Source: Shewanella indica | Lineage (GTDB): Bacteria; Pseudomonadota; Gammaproteobacteria; Enterobacterales; Shewanellaceae | Length of the DNA stretch: 64,000 nt | NCBI RefSeq assembly: GCF_002836975.1 | Contig: NZ_NIJK01000027.1 | Coordinates: 186,001-250,000 of the forward strand | Reading direction: 5' to 3' | Part shown: piece by piece, positions 40,542-49,586 of the stretch | How the letters are laid out: each line of letters starts with the position of its first letter | Numbering within the stretch: position 1 is the first letter of the stretch | The notes under the pieces: generated by a model | Told to the model about the DNA's origin: nothing | The model's input: only the letters and a program-made list of their open reading frames with translations | Database searches by the model: none | Position numbers and translations under genes: made by a program

Positions 40542-43133
40542 TTAGCCGCGGCGGCGCAGCCCCAATGCTGCGAGAAACAGCAGTGACAGATACCCCAAGG
40601 CACCACCATCATGCTTGGAAGGCTCAACCTTGGCAGGATAACTGAGTGCCACTATCACAGGGTCATGATCCGAAGCCGAGAAGGCATTGTCAGACTTGGG
40701 CAATTCACCTGTGTACTTCTTGCCATACTCGAACATGTTGGATTCGACCGAGTTGATATGCCAGTCTTCAATGGCAACCAAACGCTCCGCCAGACTGGCG
40801 TTGGCCAGTGCATGGTCGAGATTTCCCAACTCACCGTTATAGCTGTAGGAGAAAGTATCGACACCATGGGCCAAGGTGTTGAGGTTGATAAGCCCATACC
40901 CCTTGTTGATTTCAGTTCCCTGGTGCTCATAGACCTTACCGTTCAGAGTGGTCCAGGAGGCGGTACGCAGAACCCGTTCTGATTGGGTGGCATCATAGTC
41001 GGTCAGCACCCGCACAGGATCTTCCAGACCATAGGCATTGAGATCGCCGATCACCAGGAGATCGCCGTCGATCTTTTGCAAGGCTTCTCCCAGAACTTTG
41101 GCTGCTGACACCCTGAAGGCGTTGCACTTGCCCTGCAGATCCTGAGGATCCCGGTTCTCATCAAAGTTCAGCCAATCCTCAAGACAACCCGAGCCCTTGG
41201 ACTTGAGATGATTCACCACCAGAGTCAGGCTCTGATCTGCTATGTTGAACTTCTGTCCCAGACTGTAGCGCTGATACTTATCAAAGGCAGGGCTGGTTTC
41301 CTGCTTGCCATCGACTTCCCGGCTGGCAACCGCTTCAGCAGCATGCTGCTCTGGAGTCGCAATCACAAAAGCCTCGGCTGCCGGAGTCACCCTGGCGGGG
41401 CGATAAAGCATGCCCACGGTAATGGCATCGCCGCCGAGATACTTGCCATCTTTTTTGTCGGTATCGGCTATCTCTACAAAGGCATAGATATCCTCATCGG
41501 CTTGCTGCTCATTGAGCGCATCGACCAGATTGCGGATGGCGCTTTTCTCGCCAAAGCCGTTGTTGGCAATCTCCATCAAACCCACTATGTCGGCGTTCAT
41601 GGCGGTAATGGCATTGACTATTTTAGTGCGTTGCAACAGCATCTCTTCTTCGCTGAGGGCGCCGCGGTTATCACCTGTTGGATTGGCGTCACCACCTACG
41701 GCATCGTTGAAGAAATTAAGCACATTGAAGCTGGCGACCCGGATATCCCCCTTCTCTGCAATAGCCGGTGCTTGGCTGCGATCGTCGCCGCGCAATATAT
41801 CCCCAGGAGTAATACTGTTGGTTGCCACCAGACGATACTGGTTATAGCTGTATCCTATAACCCCCTCAAGGCCGGTTAACTGGTCGCCAACCCGCAGATA
41901 ACCTGTCTCTGGGTTGAAGTCCGGCATCCAGGGCAGCTCGCCGTCTTTGGCCTTGAAGTCTGACTCAACAAACAATTGGTTGGCACGGTTGGCTTGCTCC
42001 AGTGCCATCGCCTCTGGCGACAGCGGCAGGTGTACCTGAGTCGGCTTCAGCAGCGGCGCCTTGTGAGACAACATAAGATTGTTGCGACGGGCATCGTAGT
42101 CAAAGCTGAAGTTACGGCTGACCTTGAGATCACTGCCGGCATCCAGTACTACCTTCATGCCTTCAAAGCGCTCCAGCGCTTGCTGCAGGGTTTCACCATC
42201 TGCCACATAAAAAGGCGCAGCCACCGGCAGTTGGGTAAACTCACCCACGGCAAATTTTTTGTCAGCCTTGATATCCAACTGAGTCAGGCCATAGTACTCC
42301 TTGACCTTACCCTGTACGCAAACCTCGACACCGGGCTGCACTGTTTCCGGCGCTGCTTCACCTAGGAATACAAAGATGCCGTCGGAGGTGAAAGGCGAGT
42401 TGTCTCCCTTGGGATCTTGCAGATAAAAGCCTTTGAACAGGCTGTCGCCACGGGCACTGACCACACCCTTGAGGGTATATTCGCTGTCGGATTCGAACTT
42501 ACCCTCAGGGACCAACGGACTGCGATCTCCGCTCCCCTGCACTTCATAGATGGGTGTCAGCGTGGCGCCATCACAGCTGAATGCCGTAACTTCAGGGGCT
42601 GCAGCCTCATCCAGGCTGCCGAGTCCTTTGAAGTTATCAGTGCCCATAGGTTGCCAATCGGCGGCATTGAATTGCGTCGAGGCAGTGAGCGCCGACTTGC
42701 TGCGGGCCAAAGTGATATTCAGGCCCCAGTCGGTTGGGGTAGGCACGGCGCCGACAATATCGACGACGACGCCATCTTTCATCAGGGCTACCGCATCACC
42801 GCCATTGAAATAGAGATTGCCCTTGAGGCTGTCGACTCCAGCAGGCAAGCTTATTTCAGCATTGGGATGCAGAATCACTTTAATCCCCTTGGCCGCCATG
42901 CTTTGGCCATCCAATACCAGCATATCGGAGGCATCAGTAGCGCCATCTTTATACCGCACCAATTTATAGCCGTTTAAATCGACTTGACTATCACCAGAGT
43001 TATATAGCTCTATGGCTTTATTATTGGCGCTGCCCTCAACGTATTCGCTGATTAAAACATCGGCATTGGCCATCACTGGAATGGTGGCAGCCACGGCAAT
43101 CGCAATGGCTGTCAGCTTGTTAACATTATCCAT
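40542..43133 (-). CDS. exeM: ExeM/NucH family extracellular endonuclease
   Basis: This 863-residue protein has a signal peptide (cut near MANA), an N-terminal lamin-tail domain (about 22-150, ISEYVEGSANNKAIELYNSG), an OB-fold region (about 185-300) and a C-terminal endonuclease/exonuclease/phosphatase domain (about 455-820). The last carries VASFNVLNFFND, the metal-binding Glu in VGLMEIANNGFG, NHLKSKGSGC, GDLNAYG and ASDHDPVIV. The C-terminus (GGALGYLSLLFLAALGLRRRG) is a GlyGly-CTERM signal: Gly-rich motif, hydrophobic helix and Arg cluster, processed by rhombosortase. ExeM degrades extracellular DNA in Shewanella biofilms. The start is ATG 43133. Confidence 0.93.
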   Translation of the reverse strand: MDNVNKLTAIAIAVAATIPVMANADVLISEYVEGSANNKAIELYNSGDSQVDLNGYKLVRYKDGATDASDMLVLDGQSMAAKGIKVILHPNAEISLPAGVDSLKGNLYFNGGDAVALMKDGVVVDIVGAVPTPTDWGLNITLARSKSALTASTQFNAADWQPMGTDNFKGLGSLDEAAAPEVTAFSCDGATLTPIYEVQGSGDRSPLVPEGKFESDSEYTLKGVVSARGDSLFKGFYLQDPKGDNSPFTSDGIFVFLGEAAPETVQPGVEVCVQGKVKEYYGLTQLDIKADKKFAVGEFTQLPVAAPFYVADGETLQQALERFEGMKVVLDAGSDLKVSRNFSFDYDARRNNLMLSHKAPLLKPTQVHLPLSPEAMALEQANRANQLFVESDFKAKDGELPWMPDFNPETGYLRVGDQLTGLEGVIGYSYNQYRLVATNSITPGDILRGDDRSQAPAIAEKGDIRVASFNVLNFFNDAVGGDANPTGDNRGALSEEEMLLQRTKIVNAITAMNADIVGLMEIANNGFGEKSAIRNLVDALNEQQADEDIYAFVEIADTDKKDGKYLGGDAITVGMLYRPARVTPAAEAFVIATPEQHAAEAVASREVDGKQETSPAFDKYQRYSLGQKFNIADQSLTLVVNHLKSKGSGCLEDWLNFDENRDPQDLQGKCNAFRVSAAKVLGEALQKIDGDLLVIGDLNAYGLEDPVRVLTDYDATQSERVLRTASWTTLNGKVYEHQGTEINKGYGLINLNTLAHGVDTFSYSYNGELGNLDHALANASLAERLVAIEDWHINSVESNMFEYGKKYTGELPKSDNAFSASDHDPVIVALSYPAKVEPSKHDGGALGYLSLLFLAALGLRRRG

Positions 43134-43510
43134 ATTATCAACCCCTTTAATTGTAATAATGCCGTTAATTTCTATTAACGTGCCGCGGGATTGTCCCAGA
43201 GAAGAACGGTCAATTGAAGTGGTTTAATCACATTTAGGCAACAGTTATACCGAACGCAAATTCTATATAAATCATTAATTAACCACCATGTTCTCAACTG
43301 AGAACAAAGCAGAAAACCCTGTTTCAACCCAAGCTGTTATTTAATAAATAAATAGTTAGACAGCAAATAAAGCCTGTCTTCTATAAAATATAATAAGCCG
43401 TATGATATGGTCGATAAAATAGACAAATATTTTTACATCAAATAATCAGTAAACCTCGAAACTAATTATCTCTCCCCGTCATCAAAAATTAATTTTTGCG
43501 CGATATGACC
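43134..43510. other. AT-rich intergenic region upstream of exeM
   Basis: There are about 375 bp with low GC compared with the genes around it. The region should hold the exeM promoter, but no operator that I can name was seen. No ORF has a convincing ribosome site and no hairpins stand out. Confidence 0.55.
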
Positions 43511-43538
43511 ATAAAAAAAGCGGCCGGATGGCCGCTTT
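43511..43538 (-). terminator. Rho-independent terminator after the S8 protease gene
   Basis: An AAAGCGGCC / GGCCGCTTT stem with loop ATCC is followed on the minus strand by a T run (TTTTTTTATGG). Confidence 0.88.
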
Positions 43539-43553
43539 CATCTATTTGGGTTA

Positions 43554-46055
43554 TCAGAATTGAGCAACAACGGGATCAGAGCAAAGCTCGGCTCCCAGTT
43601 CACAAACCTGATAAGTCACGCTATTGGCTTCGGTATTGAAGCGGTCACGGAACTGGCCATCGTTGGCGGTGGTCGCAACCTGTTCGCCGTCGCGGAAAAT
43701 CGCCACTTCATCACCCAGGGCACCATTCCAGTTAACATCAACCATGGCGCTGCCACGACGGGACTTGAGGGCGCGGCTGATATCGGCAGAGATGCTGTGG
43801 GCAAATACCTGCACTTCCATGCTGACACTGTCGCTGAGCTCGGTGGCATCGGTCGCTGTCAGGGTCACTGTGTAGGTACCGGCCTGGGCATACACATGTT
43901 GAGGGTTTGCCTCGCTGGAGACAGAGCCGTCACCGAAATCCCAGTGGTAGCTGGCGATATCATCATTGATATCAGAGCTGCTATTGCTGAAACTGACGCT
44001 CAAACCTTCGGCTTGATAGTCAAAGCCGGCATTAGGTGCAGAAGGACCGGCTTCACCCAGCGCCGTGATCACCATACCCCAGTTGTTCAGGGTGCCTGTA
44101 TCACCACCGGCATGGTCAGTCACGCTGAGAGTCCAGGTACCTTGGGCAATTTCACCGTTGAAGTCGCCCAGATCCCAGCTCTTGACGATATCGTCATTGC
44201 TGCTGCCTTCGCGATTATGCAGCACCACTTCGGTGCCGGATGGCGAAGTCAGGATCACTGTCAAATCACCAATCCAGGTGTGGCTGATGTTGACGTTGGT
44301 ATTGACACCAAAGATCTGCAGCGGATCGGCGATCTCAATGGTGCTGGTCACTGTGGTGTTATCAGCAATAGCCACTGGGGTATCATTGCTGTATGGGAAG
44401 TCATTCAGCCCTTGAGGGATGATTTCCAGGCTCACCACACTGCTCTTTTCAATACTGCCGTCATTACCCGATACCGTGATGGCGTAATCGCCCCACTGAG
44501 TCTCGGCGGTACTGGCTACGTTCAGGGTAAAGCTGTCACCGGCACCAACGCTGGTGGCAGACAAAGATACCCCTTCCAGAGCAGGCTCCACACTGACACT
44601 CAGCTCAACACTACCATCCCAACCGGCCACACTACCGACACTGAAGTCATAGCTGGTGCTTTCACCGGCTTCGATAGTGCGGGCAGCCGGAGTCACGCTG
44701 AAGCGATAACTTGGGCTTGGGTTGGCTTGATCGAGCGCGTTGGCCGCGTTCAGACGGGTACCGGCAACACTCTTGCCAGTCATGGCCGCATTGGCATCAC
44801 CCGAATTCATCAACAGTTCTTTCATCTCAAGCGGTGTCAGATCCGGGTTGATGGACCACACCAGAGCCGCCACCCCGGTCACCATAGGCGTAGCCATGGA
44901 AGTACCCGAATAACTCTCGTAACCACCACCTGGAACCGTTGACAGAATGGCACTGCCAGGCGCCGCCATGTCTACGCTGGTAGCCCCCCAGTTGGAGAAC
45001 CAGGAGATACCATCCGAGCTATCGGTACTGGCGATAGACATCACTATGTCCGATTCATAGTTGGACGGATAATGAGGGCTGACATCATTGTCACTGGTGT
45101 CATTACCGGCCGCAGCCAGGAACAGAATACCGGCTTCACCGGCGGCTTCGATGGAGTCCTTCAGCGCCTGGCTGAAACCACCGCCGCCCCAGGAGTTGTT
45201 CGTTGCTTTGATATCGACGCCATGATTCACCTTGAGATCAGTCATATAGTCGATACAGGCGATGGCATCTGCGGTAGAACCTGTACCGGCAGGAGTCAGG
45301 AACTGACAACCAATGATCTTCACATCCCAGTTAACCCCGACCACACCCAGACCATTGTTGCCCTTGGCGCCAATGGTGCCGGATACATGGGTACCATGGC
45401 CGTTGCCGTCCATGGGATCGCCATTGTTGTTGGCCGAGCTGAAACCGTGAACATCATCAATCACGCCGTTGCCATCATCATCTATGCCGTTACCGGGAAT
45501 TTCACCCGGGTTAACCCACATATTGGCCTGCAAGTCCGGATGGTTATAGTCAACCCCGGTGTCGATAACCCCAATGATCACATCCGAGCTGCCTGTGGTG
45601 ACATCCCAGGCTTCGGGAGCATCAATATCGGCGTCAGCCACACCACCGGTTTGCCCAGTGTTGTGCATGCCCCAGAGCTCAGGGAAACGGGGATCATCCG
45701 GCATGCCTATGGCCCGCAGAATGTAGTTGGGTTCAGCATATTTAACCGCAGGGTGGCTGGAGATCATCTTGATCGCCTGCTCAATATCGGCGCCTTGACG
45801 CAGATTCAGCTTTGCCAGACGGCCATCGAGCAAGCGGGCAAATTTGTCATCTATACCATCGGCATTGGCATCACGCAGAGTGCCACGTACCAGGCGCTGA
45901 GCCGCGATGCGCTCCTCTTTGGTGGCATTATCCTTGTAAACCACCAGGATAGAGTCCTTGGCGTAACGGATCTCGTTTTTAGCCATTGCAGGAGCGGCGC
46001 CAAGCGCCATAACACCAGCGACAGCCACCGCCAATGGCGAGAATTTTTTCAACAT
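43554..46055 (-). CDS. Secreted S8 subtilisin-family serine protease with P and PKD domains
   Basis: This is an 833-residue extracellular protease. Order: signal peptide (cut near PAMA, residue 25), inhibitor-like propeptide (about 30-115), peptidase S8 catalytic domain (about 150-440), then a linker domain, a P-domain of the proprotein-convertase type (about 560-660, [30 protein letters not shown]), a PKD domain (about 670-755, [20 protein letters not shown]) and a beta-rich tail. The triad is intact: Asp165 in VIDTGVD, His223 in GHGTHVSG, Ser386 in GTSMATP, with oxyanion Asn318 in AAAGND. P and PKD domains bind protein or polysaccharide substrates. It lies next to the curli and nuclease genes. 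Confidence 0.94.
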   Translation of the reverse strand: MLKKFSPLAVAVAGVMALGAAPAMAKNEIRYAKDSILVVYKDNATKEERIAAQRLVRGTLRDANADGIDDKFARLLDGRLAKLNLRQGADIEQAIKMISSHPAVKYAEPNYILRAIGMPDDPRFPELWGMHNTGQTGGVADADIDAPEAWDVTTGSSDVIIGVIDTGVDYNHPDLQANMWVNPGEIPGNGIDDDGNGVIDDVHGFSSANNNGDPMDGNGHGTHVSGTIGAKGNNGLGVVGVNWDVKIIGCQFLTPAGTGSTADAIACIDYMTDLKVNHGVDIKATNNSWGGGGFSQALKDSIEAAGEAGILFLAAAGNDTSDNDVSPHYPSNYESDIVMSIASTDSSDGISWFSNWGATSVDMAAPGSAILSTVPGGGYESYSGTSMATPMVTGVAALVWSINPDLTPLEMKELLMNSGDANAAMTGKSVAGTRLNAANALDQANPSPSYRFSVTPAARTIEAGESTSYDFSVGSVAGWDGSVELSVSVEPALEGVSLSATSVGAGDSFTLNVASTAETQWGDYAITVSGNDGSIEKSSVVSLEIIPQGLNDFPYSNDTPVAIADNTTVTSTIEIADPLQIFGVNTNVNISHTWIGDLTVILTSPSGTEVVLHNREGSSNDDIVKSWDLGDFNGEIAQGTWTLSVTDHAGGDTGTLNNWGMVITALGEAGPSAPNAGFDYQAEGLSVSFSNSSSDINDDIASYHWDFGDGSVSSEANPQHVYAQAGTYTVTLTATDATELSDSVSMEVQVFAHSISADISRALKSRRGSAMVDVNWNGALGDEVAIFRDGEQVATTANDGQFRDRFNTEANSVTYQVCELGAELCSDPVVAQF

Positions 46056-46467
46056 ATTCGGGCTTCCTATAGTCCTTATAATCCCTTGATATCCGGAACG
46101 GCTTGCATCTGCGGCACTTCCTTGAAACGACAGGCAAACAGTGACCAGCGAGTGAAATCCGGCGTTTATTTATTGCAAATAGATTGTTACCGCAATGAAA
46201 ACAATAGCGATAGTAGCAAACGGTAAAATACGACTTTAATACTAGACGCGTTAGGTATGAACAAACTTAAAAATCGCCAGAAATAAAACACAAATCATTG
46301 TTTATAAAACAAAATAAATCAATTCACCATTATTGCAAAAAGCAATATCGACTAAAGCCTAAATAGCCTTTAACTCCGATTGCGACCCCGGCTCAAGGCG
46401 CGTAACTTTTGTTGCTGATTTGTACCACTCTGGTTCAATCAAGGATATGTACGAAAAGGAGTCTTAG
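46056..46467. other. Divergent promoter region between the protease and csgB
   Basis: This AT-rich 412-bp region separates the protease gene (minus) from csgB (plus) and should carry both promoters. Long A/T tracts (about 46190-46350) are typical of curli promoters bound by H-NS or IHF, but no single site is convincing. I see no small gene here. Confidence 0.55.
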
Positions 46468-46896
46468 GTGTCGGTACTCGCAAAAATCCTGTTTGGTTCG
46501 GCCGTTTTGTTGACCAGTCTTGGTACAGCAGCGACAGAACGCCAGGTGAATGCACTACAGGAGTTGCCAGTCACCCTCCAGACGCTGCTGGAAACTCAGG
46601 GACGCGACAACTTGGTCGACCTGATGCAACAAGGCAGTTTCAACCAAGCCATCATAGTTCAAGCCGGAATTGACAACAGCGCCATCCTCACCCAGGCCGG
46701 GTTTGGAAATCAGGCACAAGTAGTACAACTCGGGGTCAATAACCAGGTTGAAATGATGCAGGTGGGTGACGCCAATAAGGCAAACATCACTCAAATAGGC
46801 AATGACAATCTGGTGCAACTCAACCAGCTTGGCAGCGCCAATTTTTCGATACAACAAATTGCCGATGCTGCCACTATCAGCATCACGCAGTATTAA
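46468..46896 (+). CDS. csgB: Minor curlin (CsgB-type nucleator)
   Basis: The gene starts at GTG 46468, behind AGGAG, and encodes 142 residues. After a signal peptide (cut near TAAT) come about four curlin repeats of about 22 residues with the pattern Q-x-G-x2-N-x5-Q, for example NSAILTQAGFGNQAQVVQLG and NANITQIGNDNL-type units. CsgB is exposed on the outer membrane and seeds CsgA polymerisation into amyloid fibres. It sits 18 bp before the csgA-like gene in the same operon. Its repeat number is close to E. coli CsgB. Confidence 0.85.
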   Translation: MSVLAKILFGSAVLLTSLGTAATERQVNALQELPVTLQTLLETQGRDNLVDLMQQGSFNQAIIVQAGIDNSAILTQAGFGNQAQVVQLGVNNQVEMMQVGDANKANITQIGNDNLVQLNQLGSANFSIQQIADAATISITQY

Positions 46897-46914
46897 AAAC
46901 ACAGGGAGCGTTTA

Positions 46915-48351
46915 ATGAAATCTCAAGCTAAAAAGTCACTGATTGCACTGGCTATCACAACGGGTCTGGGTATGAGTGCCCAAGCCTTCGCCGGCAGTGT
47001 CAATGAAATCTCAGTTAACCAGCAGAGCCGCAGCACTGTAGGTCAGGAAGTCTATGCCGAGCAAACCGGCATTCTGAACCTGGCAGTCATCAATCAGGAA
47101 GGTTCTGCCCAGGAAGCCACCGTGGTTCAAGACGGTGTTTGGCACGAAGCCTATGTTGATTCCAAGGGCGACGAAAACAAAGTTATAGTGACTCAGAATG
47201 AAGACTGGCACGTGGCCAGCGTCGATGTAGACGGTAACGTCAACACAGCAACTGTCGCTCAATCCGGTTTCTTCAACGAAGCCAATGTTGAGCTGATCGG
47301 TGACAACAACAGTGCCGAAGTAAACCAAAACGGTGACACCAACTTCGCAGTATTCCGTGTCAACGGCAACGACAACTCCGGCTATATCAGCCAAAACGGT
47401 AACAACAACGAAGCCGGCATGATAGCCGTTGATTTCAGCCCCAACGTAGGCAACGGTAACTCTGTGACCGTACTGCAGGAAGGCAACAGCAACATAGGTG
47501 GCGTGCGTGGCGTTGCCGGTGATAACAACAGCATCGAAATCGATCAGGCAGGTGATCTGAACACTGGTTTTGTTTACGCCCTGTCCGGCTCTGAAAACAA
47601 CATCGAAATGATGCAAACCGGCACTGCCAACACCGCAGTACTCGAATTCACCACAGGTGATGACAACGACGTTGAAATCTACCAGAAAGGTGATGGCAAC
47701 GCGGTAGGCGATCTGCTGGTTGCCGATATTCAGGGTAGCGACAACGTAGTCGATATCCAGCAGGAAGGCGACACCAACGGCGTTGAATTCCAAATCTGGG
47801 GTGACGACAACAACATCGACCTGGAGCAGGATGGTAGCACCAACTTCGCTACTGCCGCCGCCTATGGCACTGACAACAGCATGGACCTGACTTCACAGGG
47901 CGATTACAACGAGCTGGTTGCATTCGCCACAGGTGAAGACAACCAGATCGAAATCCATCAGGAAGGCACAGAGAACTTTGCCTATGCCGAGCTGGAAGGT
48001 GAGAACAACGAAGTTGATATGGAGCAAGATGGCAGCGCCAACGAAGCTCTGGTCACTGTTGTTGGCTATGACAATACCGATATCGAAACCACTCAAAGCG
48101 GTGACCTCAACCTGGTAGACCTGCTGATCCTCGGTGATGACAACCTGGCTCAAATCGTTCAAAGCGGCGACAACAACTGGGTGAGCGGTGTTGACGGCGG
48201 CGCCTTCGCCGTGGTTGGTACAGGTAACAGCCTGATGATCACCCAAAGCGGTAACGAAAACCTGGTTGTCGGTTCTCAGGCCGGTACCAGCAACGCTATC
48301 AGCGTAACCCAAAGCGGCGACTACAACGTTGCCACTGTTATCCAGAACTAA
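46915..48351 (+). CDS. csgA: Major curlin CsgA-like amyloid protein with about 19-20 repeats
   Basis: This 478-residue protein is about three times longer than E. coli CsgA (151 residues). A signal peptide is cut near AFAG. The rest is about 19-20 tandem units of about 22 residues, most ending in Gln followed by Gly-x-x-Asn (GDTNGVEFQIWGDDNNIDLEQ, GTSNAISVTQS). Each unit fits the strand-loop-strand of a beta-solenoid. Three units are 4-6 residues longer, at about 7, 11 and 18. The body is strongly acidic (many Asp and Glu, few Lys or Arg), which would suit a charged matrix fibre. It forms an operon with csgB and has a terminator. The secretion genes csgEFG must lie elsewhere. Confidence 0.88.
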   Translation: MKSQAKKSLIALAITTGLGMSAQAFAGSVNEISVNQQSRSTVGQEVYAEQTGILNLAVINQEGSAQEATVVQDGVWHEAYVDSKGDENKVIVTQNEDWHVASVDVDGNVNTATVAQSGFFNEANVELIGDNNSAEVNQNGDTNFAVFRVNGNDNSGYISQNGNNNEAGMIAVDFSPNVGNGNSVTVLQEGNSNIGGVRGVAGDNNSIEIDQAGDLNTGFVYALSGSENNIEMMQTGTANTAVLEFTTGDDNDVEIYQKGDGNAVGDLLVADIQGSDNVVDIQQEGDTNGVEFQIWGDDNNIDLEQDGSTNFATAAAYGTDNSMDLTSQGDYNELVAFATGEDNQIEIHQEGTENFAYAELEGENNEVDMEQDGSANEALVTVVGYDNTDIETTQSGDLNLVDLLILGDDNLAQIVQSGDNNWVSGVDGGAFAVVGTGNSLMITQSGNENLVVGSQAGTSNAISVTQSGDYNVATVIQN

Positions 48352-48371
48352 TCACTCTGGTGCTTTATGCG

Positions 48372-48399
48372 AAGGGAGCCTCTTGGCTCCCTTTTTGTT
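48372..48399 (+). terminator. Rho-independent terminator after csgBA
   Basis: An AAGGGAGCC / GGCTCCCTT stem with loop TCTT is followed by TTTTTGTTTG. Confidence 0.88.
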
Positions 48400-48448
48400 T
48401 GCCCAATTGCCAACTGAGCGTGAGTCATTATAGCTTGAAAACTCATGG

Positions 48449-48535
48449 TTCCAGCGGTTTCCAGGAAACCCCATACCATAAGCATCGAATAACAAGGCGA
48501 GTATTCGCCGCTGGAACAGCGTCTATCATGGCTTT
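48449..48535. repeat. Inverted-repeat unit and first copy of the GGCTATCATGGC repeat
   Basis: TTCCAGCGG (48449-48457) pairs with CCGCTGGAA (48508-48516). The right arm runs into CGTCTATCATGGCTTT (48519-48534), which recurs as CGGCTATCATGGCTT at 49201 and CGGCTATCATGGCTTT at 49417. This marks the start of a 1.1-kb repeat-rich stretch without a gene. Confidence 0.6.
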
Positions 48536-48608
48536 GAACCAAATATCACTAATAAACCTGGTTTTAGCTGCCAGCTAAGTTGCAGCCCATCACCTGCGGT
48601 GGGCTCTT

Positions 48609-48749
48609 GCACAGGCGATCCTGTGACACGGCATTAATACGTCCCTGTCGCCTCGACGAAAACATCTGACCTACATGGACGTAGGAAATGCCGAATTTGT
48701 CAGGAACAAAATTCGGCCCTGTTTTCGACGGTCACAGTTCCGCCTGTGC
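48609..48749. repeat. Large nested palindromic element (three-way hairpin)
   Basis: Outer arms GCACAGGCG (48609-48617) and CGCCTGTGC (48741-48749) are complementary, as are CTGTGAC (48621-48627) with GTCACAG (48731-48737), and CGACGAAAACA (48654-48664) with TGTTTTCGACG (48720-48730, one mismatch). Inside them are two smaller hairpins, CCTAC / GTAGG (48670-48685) and CCGAATTTGT / ACAAAATTCGG (48691-48716). The whole could fold into a branched stem structure, as mobile palindromic intergenic repeats do. No transposase is nearby. Confidence 0.65.
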
Positions 48750-48910
48750 CTGAAAATGAGGTGGATGTCTGCAGACACTTCAGATGTTTCAAGCTACTCA
48801 GTGCTAACAGAATTACACCAATTCCCCCTTCGGAGCCGCCGCCGGCGTTGTTGTAAATTGGCATAGCCGAGACAGGGAGGTCGAGGCTCGAAGGTCGAGC
48901 AGGGCGAATG

Positions 48911-48978
48911 TTGCGAAGCGACAAGCTTATGAGCGCGAGCCAAGGAAGGCGAGCTGGCCCTTATGCATGGATGCATTT
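48911..48978. repeat. 68-bp repeat, copy 1 of 3
   Basis: The segment contains GAGCGCGAGCC, then GAGCTGGCCCTTATGCATGG and a terminal GCATTT. It aligns along its length with copies at 49106 and 49321, and is the most divergent of the three. Confidence 0.65.
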
Positions 48979-49054
48979 GGCGAGTCCTGAGTGTAGCCAA
49001 TTTGCTTCATAAGTCAGCGGGGATTTCGGCTACGTCGGGGTGTCCTTGGGGATG

Positions 49055-49084
49055 CAAGGGGCTTTGGACAAGCAAAGCCCCTTG
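49055..49084. repeat. 12-bp stem hairpin inside the repeat region
   Basis: CAAGGGGCTTTG (49055-49066) pairs perfectly with CAAAGCCCCTTG (49073-49084) around a GACAAG loop. There is no T run, so it is not a typical terminator. Confidence 0.55.
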
Positions 49085-49105
49085 TCCAGTGTGGTTTGGC
49101 GAGTG

Positions 49106-49225
49106 TCGCGCAGCGACTGGCTGCGAGCGAGAGCCAGGAATGGCGAACTGGCCCTTGTGCATGGAGGCATTTACACCACGACTTTAGGCCGCTGGCACAG
49201 CGGCTATCATGGCTTCTAACTAAAA
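49106..49225. repeat. Repeat copy 2 of 3, with extended 3' block
   Basis: The first 67 bp match the repeat units at 48911 and 49321 (GAACTGGCCCTTGTGCATGG core). The following block, CCACGACTTTAGGCCGCTGG then CACAGCGGCTATCATGGCTT, is shared with copy 3, so the common unit of copies 2 and 3 is about 115 bp long. Confidence 0.7.
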
Positions 49226-49291
49226 GTTACTAATTAGTATTGGCAGGGCTTCCAGCGACGGACGGTCTCCCATTGCCTGCCGCAGGCTTAT

Positions 49292-49310
49292 GCACAGGCG
49301 ATCCTGTGAC
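49292..49310. repeat. Second copy of the GCACAGGCGATCCTGTGAC motif
   Basis: These 19 bases repeat 48609-48627 exactly; here only this left arm is present, without the matching right arm. CACAGG and CCTGTG form a small hairpin by themselves. Confidence 0.6.
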
Positions 49311-49320
49311 TCGGCGAGAG

Positions 49321-49436
49321 TTGCGCAGCAACATGCTTTCGAGCGCGAGCCTTGGATGGCGAACTGGCCCTTGTGCATCGACTCATTTGCCCCACGACTT
49401 CAGGTCGCTGGCACAACGGCTATCATGGCTTTGGCT
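49321..49436. repeat. Repeat copy 3 of 3, with extended 3' block
   Basis: It begins TTGCGCAGCAACATGCTTTC and carries the GAACTGGCCCTTGTGCAT core, followed by CCCACGACTTCAGGTCGCTG and CGGCTATCATGGCTTT. It aligns with copy 2 over about 115 bp. Confidence 0.7.
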
Positions 49437-49540
49437 GAAAGCCATTCCCGACGCGCAAAAAAACACAAAGCAGCGGCGATTGCCGCACTCTGACAGGAAT
49501 TTTCCACTGACTTGGCTTACATAAAAGCCATCAAAGCATA

Positions 49541-49562
49541 AACAAGCCCCATTCGGGGCCAA
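49541..49562 (-). terminator. Weak terminator after the csgD-like gene
   Basis: On the minus strand GCCCC pairs with GGGGC, followed by TTGTTTATG. The stem is short. Confidence 0.5.
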
Positions 49563-49586
49563 GTTCAGGCTGGATCTAGCGACAAA

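Noticed and set aside
43560..46226. Two long plus-strand frames (43560-44942 and 45072-46226) opposite the S8 protease
   Set aside because: The protease has an intact triad and domain order on the minus strand; the opposite frames have no domains or ribosome sites.
46990..48348. Regular DNA repeats suggesting a CRISPR array
   Set aside because: The periodicity (about 66 bp) is in frame with a curlin repeat protein with signal peptide; units are not identical and no spacers or cas genes exist.
48963..49524. Open frames 48963-49187 and 49240-49524 as genes
   Set aside because: They lie wholly in repeat DNA, have no convincing ribosome site, and their similarity to one another follows from the DNA repeat. 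Kept only as a finding.
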